From NCBI GenBank assembly GCA_050084515.1, contig CM114274.1, positions 22,258,001 to 22,322,000 of the forward strand: a DNA stretch of 64,000 nucleotides, written 5' to 3'. This document shows, in pieces, positions 12,290 through 24,226 of this stretch; the first letter of the stretch is position 1; each line of letters begins with the position of its first letter. The notes under the pieces were generated by a model that had not been told where the DNA came from, ran no database searches, and was given only the letters and a program-made list of their open reading frames with translations. The stretch is from Blasia pusilla. Lineage: Eukaryota > Marchantiophyta > Marchantiopsida > Blasiales. Position numbers and translations under genes: made by a program.

Positions 12290-13325
12290 ATCGTCTATAC
12301 TTAATAATTTCGCATTTGCTCTGATATATGCAATAAGAAACTCTAAGCTTTTGCGATCAGAGGGATTCGGAGCTAGTGCCCACTTTCAAATCCTTTCCAA
12401 ATAAGTAAATCTCACGTTCGCTTGGGCATTCCCGATAGAGAGGTTGTATGTCACATAGTTCAAATTCTTCACAATCATTCCTAGGACATAGATTTCAATG
12501 GCTTTGCTAAAAGGGAGATTCTAAGACCATGCTGTCAACTCTGGTGGTATATGCCCAACCTGATTTTTTTGTTCATACTGCCACCATCTATGAGGAGACT
12601 CTAAGACTTCATCAATCCACATGGCATTCCCCCAATCTCCAACGTTGATGTATGGGCTAGAGTTGGATCCAAAATGGATGACCATGTTTCTAGCATGGAG
12701 GTCAGTATGAAAAACCCCACGCTTGTGGACAGTCTCCATGGTACCAAGAAGGGAAACCATAAGCTGGATGACATTTGATGTTATTGTGAGATATCTCATC
12801 TTTTCCAACTTTCCTAGATTACGCTCGCAGTTCTTCAAGTTATGGCATGATCGCAACCAATTTTCGAGGTGTCCACCATTCCAATATGGAAAAATGGCAC
12901 GCGGTGGATCCTTGATCAACCTTTCCACCATGCGAAAGACACCGCGATGTAAAATACTCACAAACAACTCCTCTCCCATCATCGATTTTCTAGATTCTTT
13001 ATAGAGATGATTCCTTATACACCTTCATACAATAGTACATTTCTTCCCTAAAGCCATGGGTTCCGTTTATTTTACAATGGTACACAATTCCGTGTAAACC
13101 GGTTCCCACAATATCGCTCGGGCTATGTCCTATTACTACATTCTTATCAGAAATCCAAGTCATTGCACATGGAAGAGTCAATGTCAACTCCAGAGAAGTA
13201 CTACGTCCCTTGAAAAGACGTTGAGCACTTCTTAACTTCATATAAAATCTTTCTAGGAGAGCCAACTCTCCCAACAAGGTGTTAACAAGGAGAGAGCGTG
13301 TGTCGATCTCAAGACATATAAGGAG
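12290..13325 (-). pseudogene. Protein kinase-like domain remnant
   Basis: On the minus strand the hallmarks appear in order. A Gly-rich loop GTGLHGIVY is at about 13107-13079, followed by a candidate ATP-binding Lys in CMKVYK. The catalytic loop HTDLHARN is at about 12710-12685, and DWG stands in place of DFG at about 12640-12625. A C-lobe with SDRKS lies near 12360. The frame shifts between about 13000 and 12980, and a stop lies near 12520. The catalytic Asp and Asn are present. The N-terminus runs directly into a GC-rich repeat array at about 13330, which appears to have replaced upstream sequence. Substrate and family are unknown. The combination of frameshift and stop makes it a pseudogene unless it has unseen introns. 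Confidence 0.65.
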
Positions 13326-13329
13326 GAGA

Positions 13330-13640
13330 AGCAGAATGCGCCCGCGCACGTGCTCGTTGCAGGCCTTGGAGCCCGCCTGCAGACTATATGCCGCCGAGCC
13401 CTCGTATCGGCTTGTTGCGGGCTACGGTGCGGGCTGCTTGCGAGCATGGGAGCCCGCATGCGAGCTACAACACGGGCTCGCAGGCGAGCTGTTGAGCCAG
13501 CCCGTCGGCCTGGGAGCCCGCGGATCGCCCGCATTGCAGGCTCGCAGTCCGCGCAGGGCCCGCGCTGGGCTAGGACGCGAGGCCGCGCACGGGCTCCTTA
13601 CGGGCTATGCGGGCCAAGGGTTCTGGACAGGCCCTGTGAT
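13330..13640. repeat. GC-rich self-complementary array 1
   Basis: About 300 bases built from variants of 'gggcccgcatgcg', 'ggctcgcag' and 'gagcccgc'. Many of these are their own reverse complements or nearly so. Long open frames on both strands here (Arg/Ala/Gly-rich) are composition artefacts. The flanking DNA is AT-rich, so the block is compositionally foreign. Confidence 0.7.
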
Positions 13641-14499
13641 TTTAGTGAGGTATTAAATAAATTCTGTCACTATTATGGTTTGGGTGATTGACGGTTTAAG
13701 AAGTTAGAATAGGGTTGTTGTAGGAGAATATATGTTAGTAAGAAATGAGAGTAATTGATGAATTTTGGATCCTAGTGGTGGAGAAAGGAATGACAATATT
13801 AAAATAGATTTGAATAGGGTGGTTGTATTGCAAAATAGGTCTGTTGGAAATTTAAACTAGAACAACAAGTTAGGATAGATCAACAAGGAATCTAATAGGA
13901 GAATAAAAAATAGGTTTATTAAAGAAAATTAATGGAGATGGTTTAGTAATCAATTGTAAGTGGAGGTAGATGATTTGGGGAGTTAGAAGGGTTCATTCTC
14001 TTTCTTCCATCCTCCCCTATGTAAACTTGCTCATTTTTTGTATACCCTCACAATTTCATTCCTCTCTTCATGTCTCTCTCTTTCTTTCTCTCTTTTGGAA
14101 GTTTTTTTTTCTCCATAGATAGCTGAACTTCATAAGTGAGAATATGTTTTGCCACTAGATAACCCTCATACTAAAGGTATTTCGGCTATCTAGGTTAGCA
14201 TATTAATCTTTCTTGTTCATAGTTAGTGTTCCAAGTTTTGTTATTGGAGCATTCACGGATAATTTTTGGTGTCATTTACATACATTTTAGTGATCAATAT
14301 GTACAAATATTGAAATAGTAAATTGTTGCAAATTTTCCAAATATTATTGGGTGGGGGTTAGAGACTCCTTGTAGTCATGACCAAAGTCAGAAAAATCCAA
14401 CAAATTATGAAGGAACATTGGGAAGAAATACAGATGGAAGGTGGAACATCAAGTAGATGGCAGTGCAAGTATTGTTCTTATTCTATGAAAACCTATCAT
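13641..14499. other. AT-rich spacer between GC-rich arrays
   Basis: No gene or known element was recognised in these ~860 bases. The composition returns to the AT-rich background and then jumps back to GC-rich words at about 14500. Confidence 0.4.
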
Positions 14500-14770
14500 A
14501 GCACGCGGGCTTCGACGCGGGCCTCGCAAGCCTGCATGCGGACGGGGGACTCGCGGCCCCGTATGCAGATGGGGAAGGGCCCGGGATGGGCGTTGCGGGC
14601 CCGTATGCGAGCGCAGGGGAGGGATGGGAGGAGGGCTCACGGGCCGGCATGCGGGCCACAAAGCCCCCGCACAGGGCTGTACGCGGGCCCGAGGAAGGGA
14701 AGGGGAGCTCGCGAGCAAGGGAGGGCTCGCGGGCCCGCATGCGGACTAGGCCCGAAGCGACAAATCAAGG
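14500..14770. repeat. GC-rich self-complementary array 2
   Basis: Same word family as the block at 13330-13640: 'cgggcccgcatgcgg', 'gggcccgtatgcgag', 'ctcgcgggcccgc'. The two blocks are not a simple duplication of each other. They look like independent expansions of short palindromic words. The Arg/Ala/Pro-rich open frames across it are not genes. Confidence 0.7.
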
Positions 14771-14929
14771 GGCGCGACGCGACCCAATTTGTCTACGATG
14801 TTGGTCCGACAAACGGGGTTGGGCATGATGGGCAATGGCTAGGAAAAGGCGGGTTGCTCGGTGTGCGAGCCGCGGGCAACGCAGGCTCATGGAGCCCACA
14901 CGGACACGGCCATCCTCGGGACGGACTTT

Positions 14930-16572
14930 GTGTACGTGCAACCTTGCTCTCGTAGCATCCTAAGTCACGTAGAGGCATCGTAGTAGCCTCTACGTGAACC
15001 GTACTACACATAAACCGTACTACATGTAAACCTCAACCCTGCATAATCCTCCCCCGTATCATGATACAATATGGAGGCTTGAGCCACACTAGCTACTCTC
15101 ATCTTGGTGCATGTCATTGGTTGCATCATTGTCATGGCAACATTCCTCTGCTCCAACTTATCGATGGCCCTATATGGCTCCCTCAGCCACACACCTCCAC
15201 ATTCATAGCTTCTCCCAGACCTAGCCGCTTCCTTCCTTACTATCTACACCTTCGAACTCGGACGGCTCCCTCAACCCACCTCCGATCTCTTCCGACCTTC
15301 TCCCTTCACACCTTAGCCATGTCTTGATGCAGCTCGGCATCCTATGTCAAGCTGCTACCTCATTATCAGCCAGCCTTATAGATGGATCCCGTATCTACAT
15401 CTCTCTCCCCCCAAAATTTTGTCTTCTTATTTACCTCCATCCGGGTCCGCATGGCTTAACCCTTCACACAAACCTGTGCCTACACGCTACTCTATTCTAA
15501 CTTAACGACTCAGCCTTCTATCCGTCCTTCCCCCCTTAATGATGCTTGCAAAGTGGCCTATGCATCCACATCTTAACTCATGGAGCTCACCCTTACGACT
15601 ACTAATCGTATCCCTACATACCCTAGCTTGACCTATCATCGGGTGATCGTCATCACTAAAGGCTCGAGACTTGTGTTGTCAGTGCGGTTGTGGTACCGTC
15701 TCTACACCTGTGTGCGGCTCATCGTGTATACGTATGTCCTACCCACACGCACTCATATACCAATTGTAACTACGACATATCTTCTACGTCTACGTCTACT
15801 ATCTAGCCCTCACCCTAAACCTTAGCCACCATTTACTTGACAACCCTCTGAATGCTTGCAAGCCCTAAAGTTCTTTCTCCTTTCTCCCAATACGTGCCAG
15901 TACTTCAGCGTTGCTACGTACACGGGTCACTCGAGCTCTCCGGTCCACCACTTTGGTAGTGCCCTATCCTACCCTGCTACCAATAAAAATCAGTGAAAAA
16001 TGAGCAACACAAACACTAGCTAATATCTCCAGGACTCCCCGCAGAGGCAACTCGCTTGCACACAACGAATTCTCCTTGCCCGCTCGCATCTTTCTCATGT
16101 AAAATCAGAGTAAAAATGGCTCACACGGCCAACTACACTCTCGAATCTACATCAACATATAGAGCCACACCCACCTTCTACGATGAAGGAATCCGAACAC
16201 TAGCACCCTAGTTCCTATACACAAAACCAATAGAGATGCTCTCAAGGCCCAACACTAGGAAGAGGACTTGGGAAAACCATTTCTCCCTCCCTTATAGTCT
16301 TGGTTAAAGCCAAAAGGCTCTTCCCCCAAAAAAGCCTCCGTACAATTCCCTACTTGTATAGGTTTAGGGTTTAGGGTCACATGGCCTTTGACTTGATCAA
16401 CGGATCATCTTTCTGACTAAGACTAAAATAAGAATCTTTAGAAACTAAACGAACTTATTGCCAACTTCATCCGACGTCTCTTGACGAAATCACACCCAAG
16501 TAACATGTTGGCCCTCAATGTCATCAACACAATAGAGCTCTCTACCGGTCGACTAACTAAAATGTGTCACGT
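14930..16572 (-). mobile_element. 5' portion of a second methyltransferase-family retroelement, minus strand
   Basis: Read on the minus strand, about 16570-16108 matches the A block of the element at 26629. It passes directly, with no B block, into leader sequence homologous to 27099-27180 (shared words 'catgagaaagatg', 'gaattcgttg', 'gcaagcgagttgcc'). Further on, about 15190-15150 encodes IDKLEQR...AMTMM, matching the gag-region segment near 29245-29290. The distance between these points is about half that in the larger copy, so internal deletions have occurred. The rest of the element is gone, replaced around 14.9 kb by GC-rich sequence. No intact ORF remains. Confidence 0.65.
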
Positions 16573-17977
16573 CCTCCCACCTCAAAGCTATTACATTAAT
16601 ATCTTTCTACACTTCTATCGTAGTAATACTCCATCAACCTTTTGGTCCATGTGCTCCTAATGAAGACTTGGCTTCACAAACACTTCATTGTGTAAGTCAT
16701 CTTGGGCAACCCAATCTCAATGACCTGATTCCAAAGATGAGAGAAAGTCACAAAGTTAAGCAAAAGCAAACAAACTTGAAGAAGATTGGTGGGCTATGTC
16801 AATGGACGATCAATTGCAATTGAAATTCCGTTAGCTTCGACCCGTACAGAAAGTCGAGTTCGAGTGCAAAGGCTGCAAAGTACAAGTTATCCTACAACCT
16901 CGGCCCACTCAATGTGAATTTTTCTATGGTTACATGGATAGTACTACGTCTAGGGTGTTGATGCACTCGTTAGTAAGTACTTGACACGAATGTTCTTGGA
17001 TGTGGCCATGTTTCTTCTCGTCCAGAGCATTACTCTCCAAACCCTCTTCCTCCTGTATTAGTCTCTCCGGAGTCCGAGTGCTACAAAGGCTGTAAGTTGT
17101 CAAGTCATTTCTTTGGCTAACCCTTTCTAGTTTCGAACATTTCTCATCCCTCCAAACCCTCTTCCTCCGGCAGTGTTAGTCTCTCAAGAGTCCGAACCCT
17201 GAAGCCAAAATAGGGGCCCAATTACCAATTTATCCTATTCATGACTTAACTTCCAAATCCATTATCTTCACTTGGTCCAATAGGATTCTTCACAGCTATG
17301 AGTTAGAACACTAAATTTGGTACCACAGCAGGCAATAATGGATGTGATCTAGCCCAGTAGGGAAAGGTCATCTTGTGCATACTAGGGGCATATTACATCA
17401 ATACTGACTTGTTAGGGTACCTGGCCGGAAGTCCTAGGTACTAGGAATCCCCTTGGTTATCATTTATGTGTCCTACCAGACACTGACGGGTGCAATGTAG
17501 ACTGGTTGACATTCTCCTCTCTGCTATTCAGAATAGTACAATGAGTTGACTTTTGACCACCTTGCTTCAAAATATTTGGTCCCCACAAGACTTCTTTGAT
17601 TGCATTTCCTATTAGTATGAATAGCTGATAACTTGTTACCATTAGGGGAATTTGTAGATAACCTGACATCTGATGAAAAGTCTAGTGAACTAGACCAATG
17701 ATCTGGCAAATGTACACAGATTTGCAGGAGGAACTTGCACATTTACCAGTGTCCATTGACAGGTACAGTGAATTTGCTTCTTCTCCAGAAGTTGATACCA
17801 ACAAAACACAATGTGAAACTCACTGGTGAAGAACCAAGCAATCAAATGCGGAAAGCACCCCAAAGACGGGTTCTCTAAGCAGTTAATGGCTCTCCATTGA
17901 AGGACAATTGGATGTCAGAAGAATGGACGAGATCTACATGACCACCACATTTTGCAGTCACTCCTTTCTTCATCACC
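16573..17977. other. Unassigned sequence and KAE1 3' flank
   Basis: No gene is seen. A ~50-bp segment ('caaaccctcttcctcc ... agtctctc ... agtccga') occurs twice, at about 17035-17080 and 17152-17198, about 119 bp apart. The last few hundred bases before 17978 lie downstream of the KAE1 stop and presumably hold its 3' UTR. No convincing poly(A) signal was fixed. Confidence 0.4.
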
Positions 17978-19659
17978 TTATCCTTTTTTGAGTTCCACTG
18001 CAGGCAGGTGTTCTGTACCCCTCCATACTGCCAATACATCATCTGTTCTGAATCTTTGAGTACAAGTGGCATCTTCCATAGGCGTCGTATGACCATGAGC
18101 AAATGCAAGAAGACCTGTGTACGCAATCATGGCACCGTTGTCTATGCAGTATCTTTCATCTGTGGCATACAGACGACCTCCCCTCTCATCACACATGATC
18201 TGCATCATTTTCTGTAATCTCTCATTGCAGCCCACACCTCCTACAATCAGCACATCCTTCTTATCACAGTGAGCCATCGCTCTCTCAGTTATTTCCACTA
18301 GCATGGCAAATACGGTCTCCTGCACCAATCGCAAAAAAACCATCCCCATGCAGTTGGTCATGACATAGTGGATTTTCAAAAGAGCATTGAACTAAACAAA
18401 CCCTGATGTAGTTAGCATATCTTCCTCAGAGCTTAAGGGTGGAACTTCATAGAGCTAAATAATTGAAGTATTTTCATTTGGTACAAAATAAGTTTCACCA
18501 GAAAGTGGGAATATACTGAAATTCTAGACATGTTATCCCAATCATCCCAATCTCTGACAATGACCGTGGACTTCTACCATAAACAGGAAATCAGTTGACA
18601 TTATCCAGCAAATGATAGAAGTAAGGTGGTAGGACCGAACCACGTACAAGTGGTAAATCAGAAACCCTGGTAGACATATAGTACAGCCGCAACTCAGCAA
18701 AGAATAGAGCCAAAAGCCAGCGGCATGTCCTAATCTTACGAAGGTGGGTAAGAGTTAGAAAGAGAGACCTGCAGAGAGAAACACAAGTCTGCAGGAGTGC
18801 ACTCATTCGCAGCGAGCTTTCGATTGGCTGTTTCCTCGATGAAGCTCTCAATTCCACTGAAGGACACGTCCATTCCTTTCACCACATATGGCAATTCCAC
18901 GAACTCCTTCCCCTTCTTGGCAAGCTGAACATTGAGCTTAGTTAGGTAAGACAAAACTGCGAATCGATCCAGGTTATCGTTCATGCATTGTAGCCTTCCC
19001 TTCTCTTTCCACTCTCTCGATCATTTGACCAGCATCCACAACACTTCTCAGCTTAAATCTCAAGATTTAAGCGTCACATAGCTCAAAATGCAGAAAGAGA
19101 AGTCAAATCAAACCTGCTCAATATTATATCCAGGGCTTGGATCGTTGGAGATTTTAAGAACTCTTGCAAACCGATCCAAGCAATTTCCCACCGCAATGTC
19201 GATAGTTTCTCCGAATATTCGATACCGTCCTTCGCTGTAGGCTATAACTTGCGTATTTCCACCACTGACATACAGTACAACAGGATCCTCGGCTCCGCAT
19301 ACCACCCTCCCCATCTCAATATGAGCCACACAGTGATTGACTGCGACAATCGGCTTCTTCCACAGCTGCGACAGCATTCTGACTACAATTGCAGAAACCT
19401 GTAATGGACCTCCCATTCCAGGACCCTTGGTGTAACACAGACAATCTATTTGATCGGAGGTGACATTCGCCTCTTTCAAAGCTGTGTGCAGTATGGAAAG
19501 AATGTGCTCTTGGTGGTGAAGAGCCGTTTCTCGCGGAAGAAAACCGTGTCCCGGAGGCGTGATGTAAGTATGGCGTGGGTTTGACAAAATCGTTCCATCT
19601 AGTTTCACAACGCCAATGCCGATTTTGTTAGCGGAACCTTCAAATCCTAACGCTATCAT
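17978..19659 (-). CDS. KAE1: KAE1/OSGEP: tRNA N6-adenosine threonylcarbamoyltransferase, KEOPS subunit
   Basis: Catalytic subunit of the KEOPS/EKC complex. It transfers threonylcarbamoyl to A37 of ANN-decoding tRNAs (t6A), in cytosol and nucleus. Three exons fit with phase-0 GT-AG introns: 19659-19114, 18924-18769 and 18319-17978. This gives 347 aa, close to the family's ~335-355. The introns are 189 and 449 nt. The ATG at 19657-19659 starts [12 protein letters not shown], the normal N-terminus. Metal ligands are visible as NHCVAH (His109, His113) and Asp294 in CIDNGAM. The ATP-binding stretches [20 protein letters not shown] and [12 protein letters not shown] are intact. The lack of an N-terminal extension points to the cytosolic KAE1 rather than the organellar GCP1 paralogue. 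No frameshift or premature stop is seen, so this looks functional. Confidence 0.96.
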
Positions 19660-21899
19660 ATCTGTGCAACCTGTGACTAGGCCGCAGCTGCAGGAACCGA
19701 CCGAGGTTTAGGGTTTTAGCAGCTCCTGGCACCAAAACTTTCCAAATAACCCCCTGATTCGAACTCATCGACAAAATAGATGCCACGGATTCCCTTCCCA
19801 GTCCTTCTACTAACCCCACGCCAGTCTCCACAGACGCGCGTCCTACCTTTCCATCAGCCAGCACACCTCTCCCCTGTTGCAACCTCAAACACCTTTCGCA
19901 CCAACCCACTCGTAACCAATCACGCAGAAATGAGTGATTTCCGACCTTCCCACGGCTTCAGCCTCCACTGTTCTCCCTGTAGTTCCCAGAAAGGGTTAAG
20001 AGCCCCTTTCCTTCCCCCTGTGCTCCACTGCAGTCCTGCCTCCTAGGGTGCAGCTGCCACCAATTTTTACACCGCCACACCTTGCACGTCTGGGGTTTGG
20101 GTTATCTATGAGCCCAGCCTGACAAGATTCTGTGAAATTTTCGCGCACTCGGCCTGTGAATGTGAGCTTCCCGGTTCCGTGTCACCCTAAACCTGCGGCT
20201 CCAGCGAACACCTCGTTTACATTCGCGGGTGATTCTCTTTGACGATTTCGAAAACGGCCCCTACATGATAGTATGACTACGTTCACACCATCATGAACGC
20301 ATTAGCCCATAATTAATTATTACTAGTAAGGTGCAGTGGAACATAGTCCGGGGAGTTTCGGATCGGGAGTTTCGGATTTCCAACCGGATTTTCACGTACT
20401 GTTACAAGGAAACCCCTCCTAACCCTTCCAGTTTTTTCGACGAATTTTAAATGAAGTTTTTGATTTTAGCCGGCTGCGATTACTCGTAATCCCATATGTA
20501 CTTGTTCCGTGAAATAAAAAAGTTTGATGATGTAATATAAAATTCAAATTTTTTCTTATTCTTATATAAGAATAAGATAAATATTTTCTTGAAGAATTTT
20601 TGTCATTGCATAATTTATGAATGAAAGGAATTAATGATGTAACATACAAATTCAAATTTTTTTCTGATTGCTTATATGTTTATATAAAGATAAACATTTT
20701 TTTGATGTCTATTTGTCACGTGTCAAAAAGAAAGGTGATTGCAAATCAAGAAAGCACTCTCCCATAATAATATAGATGTTGCTAGTGTCATGCACGCCTA
20801 ACATAGTTTCCTCAGTAGAATGGTTTAAAGTCAGGTGTCGATGATATTTTATTAAAATCATATTAAATTTTTTTAAATATATTTAATTCTAAATTTTAGA
20901 TATAGTTTCCACTCTTATAAATCTCAAAAGAGTAAGAAAATCACCTTTAGATAATCTATATCTCCCCTAAATAATTACATTCCTCCCTAAAAATTCCAAG
21001 AAAAAATAATCTTTCCCTTCCACTCTTCCCACCAAAATCACATTCACTAAAAAATTTCTTATTTAATTTTAATTAATGATATCATTTTCCTTTTCCCATT
21101 CAAATTCATTTTTCTTTCCCAAAATATTCTATATGAACTAATGCGATTAATTTTAAAATTAATCACATCTTTAATTTCAAATTTTAAAGATAATTCTTAT
21201 TTTCTAAAATCTTAGAAGAATAATAATATTTCACTCTTTTAAGTAATTAGAGTACTCCATTCAAATTTGAATGATATCCCAATCCCCTTAATAACTTTAA
21301 CTTTTCATAAAATTTGATCTATTCATTCTCCATTAAAATTTATTGTCCCTTTTCATCACATGTGGATTAATAATTAAGACACAAATTCTACATATTTTTT
21401 ATCATAATTATTCCTTTTTATTAGTATTTATAATCATCCATTATAATATTAAATAAAATATTAATTACTTAATAAAATATTTTTCTATTTCATTCAAATC
21501 CTCATGGGTTTTTTCTACTTGGACTATTTCTACCTATCAAATGTGGTTCAAATAATAAAATTCAAACATGTTGATTATTATTATTTGAATGCCCCTCCCA
21601 TACCCCTAAAGCCTCGTTACTTGAATACCCCTCCCCTTAGCCATCTCCATACACCCTCCCGTGAAATTTCTTGAAAACTCCCTTAGATACGTGTCGCAAA
21701 GGAGAAAGCTTCAAAACGCTTACATGTCGTTACGGCAGGACGAGATTCTCAAACCCCGTCCTCTTTTAATAATATAGATATTCTTGTGAAGGACATGTGA
21801 ATAGGTTAAATAAAAAAAACAAAGAGTGTAATAACACCGTAATAAAACACGGTGAATATCCTATATTGGAGTTACGGCCCCTATATGTAGAGCATATGC
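19660..21899. other. KAE1 upstream region and AT-rich stretch
   Basis: About 19660-20260 is less AT-rich and should hold the KAE1 promoter and 5' UTR; no TATA box was fixed. From about 20300 the sequence becomes AT-rich with no recognised gene. The words 'cataataatatagatg' (about 20764) and 'taataatatagata' (about 21768) stand about 1 kb apart and could mark ends of a small non-autonomous element, but no inverted or direct terminal repeats confirm this. Confidence 0.4.
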
Positions 21900-22454
21900 A
21901 TGTTCTCCTTTGGGATGGATCCTACAGGCGCCAAGAATTGGAATTCTTTGCAATGTCGGCCTGTAAAATTTAAGAATTCCCGATCTAACCAGGAAAGTCT
22001 AGGAAAACAAGCAAACCGGAAAATGCACTTTCTTTGTAAAAATTGGAAAAAAAACCTCCTAATATTTAGAAATTTCCGATCATACCCTCTTGAGTGTCAA
22101 AAGAAACCGGGGAGCTTGAAAAATCTATGCGTCCCCTTGGGTGGCTCTAAATCCAAAATCTTTTCTCAAGCTCAATGGGGACCAATATCCGCGGAGAACC
22201 GGGGCTACGAGTACACCTGGCCGACTGATTTCAGAAATTTCCGTCGCTTGCTACATTCTTCCGGTTACATTTCCAAAGGAAAAGAGACACTTACCGGCGA
22301 TGTGCTAGCAGAGAATGTAAATGAAAAAAATAAGCTGGAATTATCATCACATCTAACGAAGTTTGGAGGAAACGGTCAAAAAACCGTGAGTACCCTGCTA
22401 TGGACGCCTATAGACAAGCCGGTTTATTACGGAGTAACATTTCGGTTGCCATAA
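21900..22454 (+). CDS. Unidentified 184-codon open frame
   Basis: ATG at 21900, open to TAA at 22452-22454, in DNA where stops should be frequent. The product is basic and Ser/Lys/Asn-rich, with no membrane segment or motif that I recognise. Segments such as WGPISAENRGYEYTW and TPIDKPVYYGVTF look like real protein rather than random translation. The following 120 bases are GC-richer than the background, and the whole block (about 21880-22580) differs in texture from both flanks. A transferred organellar fragment or a decayed captured gene are both possible. I cannot assign a function. Confidence 0.3.
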   Translation: MFSFGMDPTGAKNWNSLQCRPVKFKNSRSNQESLGKQANRKMHFLCKNWKKNLLIFRNFRSYPLECQKKPGSLKNLCVPLGGSKSKIFSQAQWGPISAENRGYEYTWPTDFRNFRRLLHSSGYISKGKETLTGDVLAENVNEKNKLELSSHLTKFGGNGQKTVSTLLWTPIDKPVYYGVTFRLP

Positions 22455-22770
22455 ATCAGGAAACTCTCCGCTCCGCTATAATACATTGACACATAGGACT
22501 TCACGGGATGGGATTATCGGAGCCCTTCCGATCTAAGAGATAGGAGCCTTCCATTGTAGGGCAAGCCGCCTAGTGCGGCAGCTGCGACTCACGTGGGATT
22601 TTGGAAAGTTGAGACTTGGGGATCAGGGCTCGGGACTCGGGAATCCAGACTCAGGATTCTTGAATAGGCCTTGGGGCTGGGCGGCCCCGAGGGGTAGTGC
22701 AGGAGGTTGTGCGTCAGGGCCGTCATTTGCCTCTTCCTAATCCGCTCAATTTGCAAGTTCAACCTCGTGG

Positions 22771-22941
<171 letters not shown>

Positions 22942-23072
22942 AATCCACTGAATGTGTTCTTGAGTTTCTTTGCGTCTGCACGATTGTAGGGTTGCTTCAC
23001 TTTTTTTATCAAGTTTGGTTGGGCCAGGGGCTCATTCACTTTTGCATTCGAGCCATGTTGCTTCTCTTTAGT

Positions 23073-23440
23073 GAGTCACTTTTGCATCGAGCCCGCGCTG
23101 CTCCAGGTTTGCATCGAGCGAGAATTTCTCTTTAGAAAGTTGTTTTTCATCGAGTTGGGGCTCAGGGGTTGTTTCACCTTTGCATCGTGCCAAGGTTGGA
23201 CTACTTCACCTTTGTTGAGTCACTTTTGCATCAAGCCCGGGGCTCCTCAAGTTTTGCATTGAGCGGGAGTTGCTCTTCAGGGAGTTGCTTTTCATCGAGT
23301 TGGGGCCCGAGGATATTTCACCTTTGCATCGTGACACGGATGGGCTACTTCACCTTTATTGTGTCACTTTTGCATCGAGCCTGCGGTTGCTCCAGTTTTG
23401 CATTGAGCCCGAGGTTGCTTTAGTTTTCCAATTCGACATT
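23073..23440. repeat. 144-bp minisatellite, about 2.5 units
   Basis: The word 'gtcacttttgcatc(g/a)ag' recurs at about 23075, 23219 and 23363, at exact 144-bp steps. Inner words 'tttgcat(c/t)gagc', 'tttttcatcgagttgggg' and 'tttcacctttgcatcgtg' repeat in the same order. Because 144 is a multiple of three, open frames run through the array, but their products (FASCQG-, CIEPG-like) resemble nothing known. Related loose words continue to about 23960. The stretch from there to 24226 holds nothing recognised. Confidence 0.8.
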
Positions 23441-24226
23441 GCATCCTCTGGCCTTCTGTTCGAGCCCGAGTTGCTCGATTCTTTGTTTCTGCTAGCGGGT
23501 AGCTTTGTGGTTGGAAGAGTTTCTCAATTTGGGATTCAAGAAACTCAAGAGCTCGGACCGGGCCTTTGGATTTCAGGGTTGGGCGGCATTGTGTGCTAGT
23601 GTGTGGCCGCGAAAGGTAGTGTCGGGGGTAGTTGGTCGAGGACTCGGGGCTGCCATTTCCCTCTTCCTAATCTGCTCGCTCAGCCTTGTTCTTGTTCTCT
23701 GTCTCTCTGAATTCTTTGATTCCACTCGAGTGACTGTGTGTGCGCGGCTGCACGATTGCTTGCTTCACTTTTTCCCCGAGTTGGGGTATGGGGCTGCTTC
23801 ACCTTTGCATCGTGCCCAAGCTGCTTCACCTTTGTTGAGTCACTATTTCTTGAAGCCCATGGCTCTTTCACTTTTGCATTTAGTAGGGTTGCTACACTTT
23901 ATTGAGTCACTCTAACTTTGAGCCCGGTGCTGCTTCAGTTTTGCATGTAGGGGGTTGCTTCACCTGTCCTTTATGCCCCTGTGATTATTGCTCTCCTTCA
24001 TTTTCATTCTTTGGCTAGCCGCTGTATCATAGTTTTGGCTTCAAGTTGCCTCACTTAGGGTGCTGCTCACTGCCTGTCGCTTGCCATCCTCACCTGCTAT
24101 CCGCCCATCATTGGGAGTTGTCCGCTTGGCTTGCAAGCTTCTTCTTGAGCCTCTAATTAGGGTACAGTAGGTTACTTCCACCCTAATTAGGATCTACATC
24201 CCACTTTCAACCTCACAAGCCTCTAC

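Noticed and set aside
13253-14955. Long Ala/Arg/Gly/Pro ORFs in several frames
   Set aside because: GC-rich arrays lack stops by composition on both strands; no motif or start context.
16360-16378. Two TTTAGGG telomere-type units
   Set aside because: Only two units, located inside a decayed LTR; not a telomeric array.
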